The translations under genes and the position numbers were made by a program. Under the pieces are notes generated by a model, which saw only the letters and a program-made list of their open reading frames with translations, did no database searches and was not told the DNA's origin. This document shows positions 62,945 through 64,000 of a stretch of DNA of 64,000 nucleotides, piece by piece (positions within the stretch are counted from its first letter, which is position 1; each line of letters opens with the position of its first letter). This DNA is from JAEZAA01 sp964514485 (GTDB lineage Bacteria; Pseudomonadota; Gammaproteobacteria; Pseudomonadales; Oleiphilaceae): assembly GCA_964514485.1 (NCBI GenBank), contig CAZEWG010000014.1, forward strand, positions 6,936 through 70,935, read 5' to 3'.

Positions 62945-64000
62945 ATGAAACAAACTCGACTTTTAGCCACTGCCATCATTGCCACAACTGCAGTGACCGG
63001 CTGTAGCAGCATCCAATCCCCTGGCACTGCCCTGTCGCCAAATAATTTGCCCGCTCCCGCAGCGGCAACGAAAGAATTTAAGCAAGGAGTCGTTTACCGC
63101 GACTACTGGCTCAATGTCAGTGGCGAATCCGTAGACGCACTTCGATCAGATGCACGATTCCCGGCCAAGCCCGATGGATTCGATGTGTTGACGAAACTGG
63201 AAGGTCCCATTAACTGGGGCGACAAATACGGCGCCCGGGTTCAGGCTCTGGTAACCCCACCCAGCAGCGGCAACTACACCTTCTATATTGCCAGCGACGA
63301 TTATGCGGAGCTTTGGCTCTCATCCGACGCACAGCCCGGCAAAAAACAACTCATCGCCTCCGTACCTGGCGCTACCCGCATCGACCAGTGGAACAAGTAT
63401 CCACAGCAGATCTCTGCCAGTATCAGACTGGAACAAGGGAAAAAGTACTATCTTGAAGTGGTTCACAAAGAACACCTTTACGATGACCACTTCAGAGTCG
63501 CTTGGGAAGGACCTGGCACCAGCCTCCAAGTAATTGGCGGCCAAGCTATTGCCCCCTATCTGGAGGGAGCGCAAAGCGGTGCCTCCAGCGATTTCGTCAA
63601 AGGCTATACCTCTGGCTATCGCGTCGGCTATGACGACGGAAAGCACGGCTTTGACTTCGCCCCCGGTTACCCCGCCAAGGACACCGATAACGATGGCCTG
63701 CCTGATAACTGGGAAATTGTTATGGGGCTTGACCCCCAGAATGCCGCCGATGCATTAAAAGACAATGATGGCGACCTGCTCAGCAATTATGACGAGTATG
63801 TCCTGCGACTAAACCCGCTGCGTCCGGATACGGACGGTGATGGGCTGCCCGATGGTTATGAAGTCGCCTATGGACTCTCCCCTCTGGATCCTTCGGATGC
63901 CAGCGGTGATCTGGATGGCGACGGCATCTCTAATCTGGACGAGTACAAAGCGAAGACTGATCCGGCCGATCCCAAGTCCATACCCGCTGTCAGCGCCAAA
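62945..64000 (+). CDS. PA14-domain lipoprotein with calcium-binding (thrombospondin-3-like) repeats, C-terminus outside window
   Basis: The frame is open to the right edge, with 352 residues visible. Signal peptide and lipobox (AVTGCSS, Cys about 20) are clear. A PA14-type domain spans about residues 45-195 (PPSSGNYTFYIASDDYAELWL, RLEQGKKYYLEVVHKEH), usually a carbohydrate-binding fold. From about residue 238 there are Asp-rich calcium repeats: DTDNDGLPDNWE, DNDGDLLSNYDEY, DTDGDGLPDGYEV, DLDGDGISNLDEY. It is probably a large surface adhesin-like lipoprotein; the rest lies beyond 64000. Confidence 0.9.
   Translation, partial: MKQTRLLATAIIATTAVTGCSSIQSPGTALSPNNLPAPAAATKEFKQGVVYRDYWLNVSGESVDALRSDARFPAKPDGFDVLTKLEGPINWGDKYGARVQALVTPPSSGNYTFYIASDDYAELWLSSDAQPGKKQLIASVPGATRIDQWNKYPQQISASIRLEQGKKYYLEVVHKEHLYDDHFRVAWEGPGTSLQVIGGQAIAPYLEGAQSGASSDFVKGYTSGYRVGYDDGKHGFDFAPGYPAKDTDNDGLPDNWEIVMGLDPQNAADALKDNDGDLLSNYDEYVLRLNPLRPDTDGDGLPDGYEVAYGLSPLDPSDASGDLDGDGISNLDEYKAKTDPADPKSIPAVSAK

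Overview
The window looks like chromosomal DNA of a marine-type gammaproteobacterium from the Pseudomonas / Marinobacter / Hahella part of the class. This is inferred from gene content and order, not from a marker-gene tree: dnaX-ybaB-recR-rnd-ycgL, a recC-recB-recD operon, a 534-residue Pseudomonas-type isocitrate lyase, a DesT/DesC/DesB-like desaturase locus, an HsbR/HsbA-like pair, a PhaD-like regulator with a phasin, and a PrsK/PrsR/PrsT set. Coding density is high. I found no tRNA, rRNA, CRISPR array, complete insertion sequence or prophage.

Layout. 1-9.7 kb (all minus strand): the N-terminal part of a von Willebrand A protein, a small membrane protein, ycgL, rnd, recR, ybaB and dnaX, then the 4.5S signal-recognition-particle RNA, an Hsp20 chaperone, a 2OG-Fe(II) oxygenase and a COG0523 metal GTPase. 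9.8-19.1 kb: recC, recB and recD, each overlapping the next by 4 bases. 19.2-23.9 kb: an unlisted 54-residue membrane protein, a LysR regulator, aceA, and divergent pncB. 23.9-31.3 kb is a peroxide-defence block: a KatB-like catalase with an AnkB-like ankyrin protein, a di-haem cytochrome c peroxidase, a quinone-reductase-like dehydrogenase, and a second, different catalase with its own ankyrin partner. 31.5-34.6 kb: fatty-acid desaturase, its ferredoxin-reductase partner and a divergent DesT/FabR-like repressor with palindromes between them. 34.7-46.2 kb: mixed housekeeping and regulatory genes (DUF1285, radical SAM, class V aminotransferase, sixA, gpsA, STAS protein plus PP2C response regulator, HD phosphohydrolase, xthA, PhaD-like TetR and phasin, a voltage-sensor-like membrane protein). 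46.2-53.7 kb: an operon of DUF2760 protein and two divergent Hsp70 proteins, then an acyltransferase overlapping an SDR-family protein.

53.9-60.6 kb carries the regulatory and TPR part of a PEP-CTERM/exosortase system: PrsK histidine kinase, PrsR sigma-54 activator and PrsT TPR lipoprotein. No exosortase and no PEP-CTERM substrate is visible inside the window. It is followed by a short TA-flanked inverted-repeat element and two large secreted lipoproteins: one with Ig-like and fibronectin-III-like parts, and one with a PA14 domain and calcium-binding repeats that runs off the right edge.

The points most worth following are the two catalase-ankyrin modules in opposite gene order around a cytochrome c peroxidase, the Prs set separated from any exosortase, the voltage-sensor-like protein without a visible pore, a candidate RNA thermometer in front of hsp20, and the MITE-like element.
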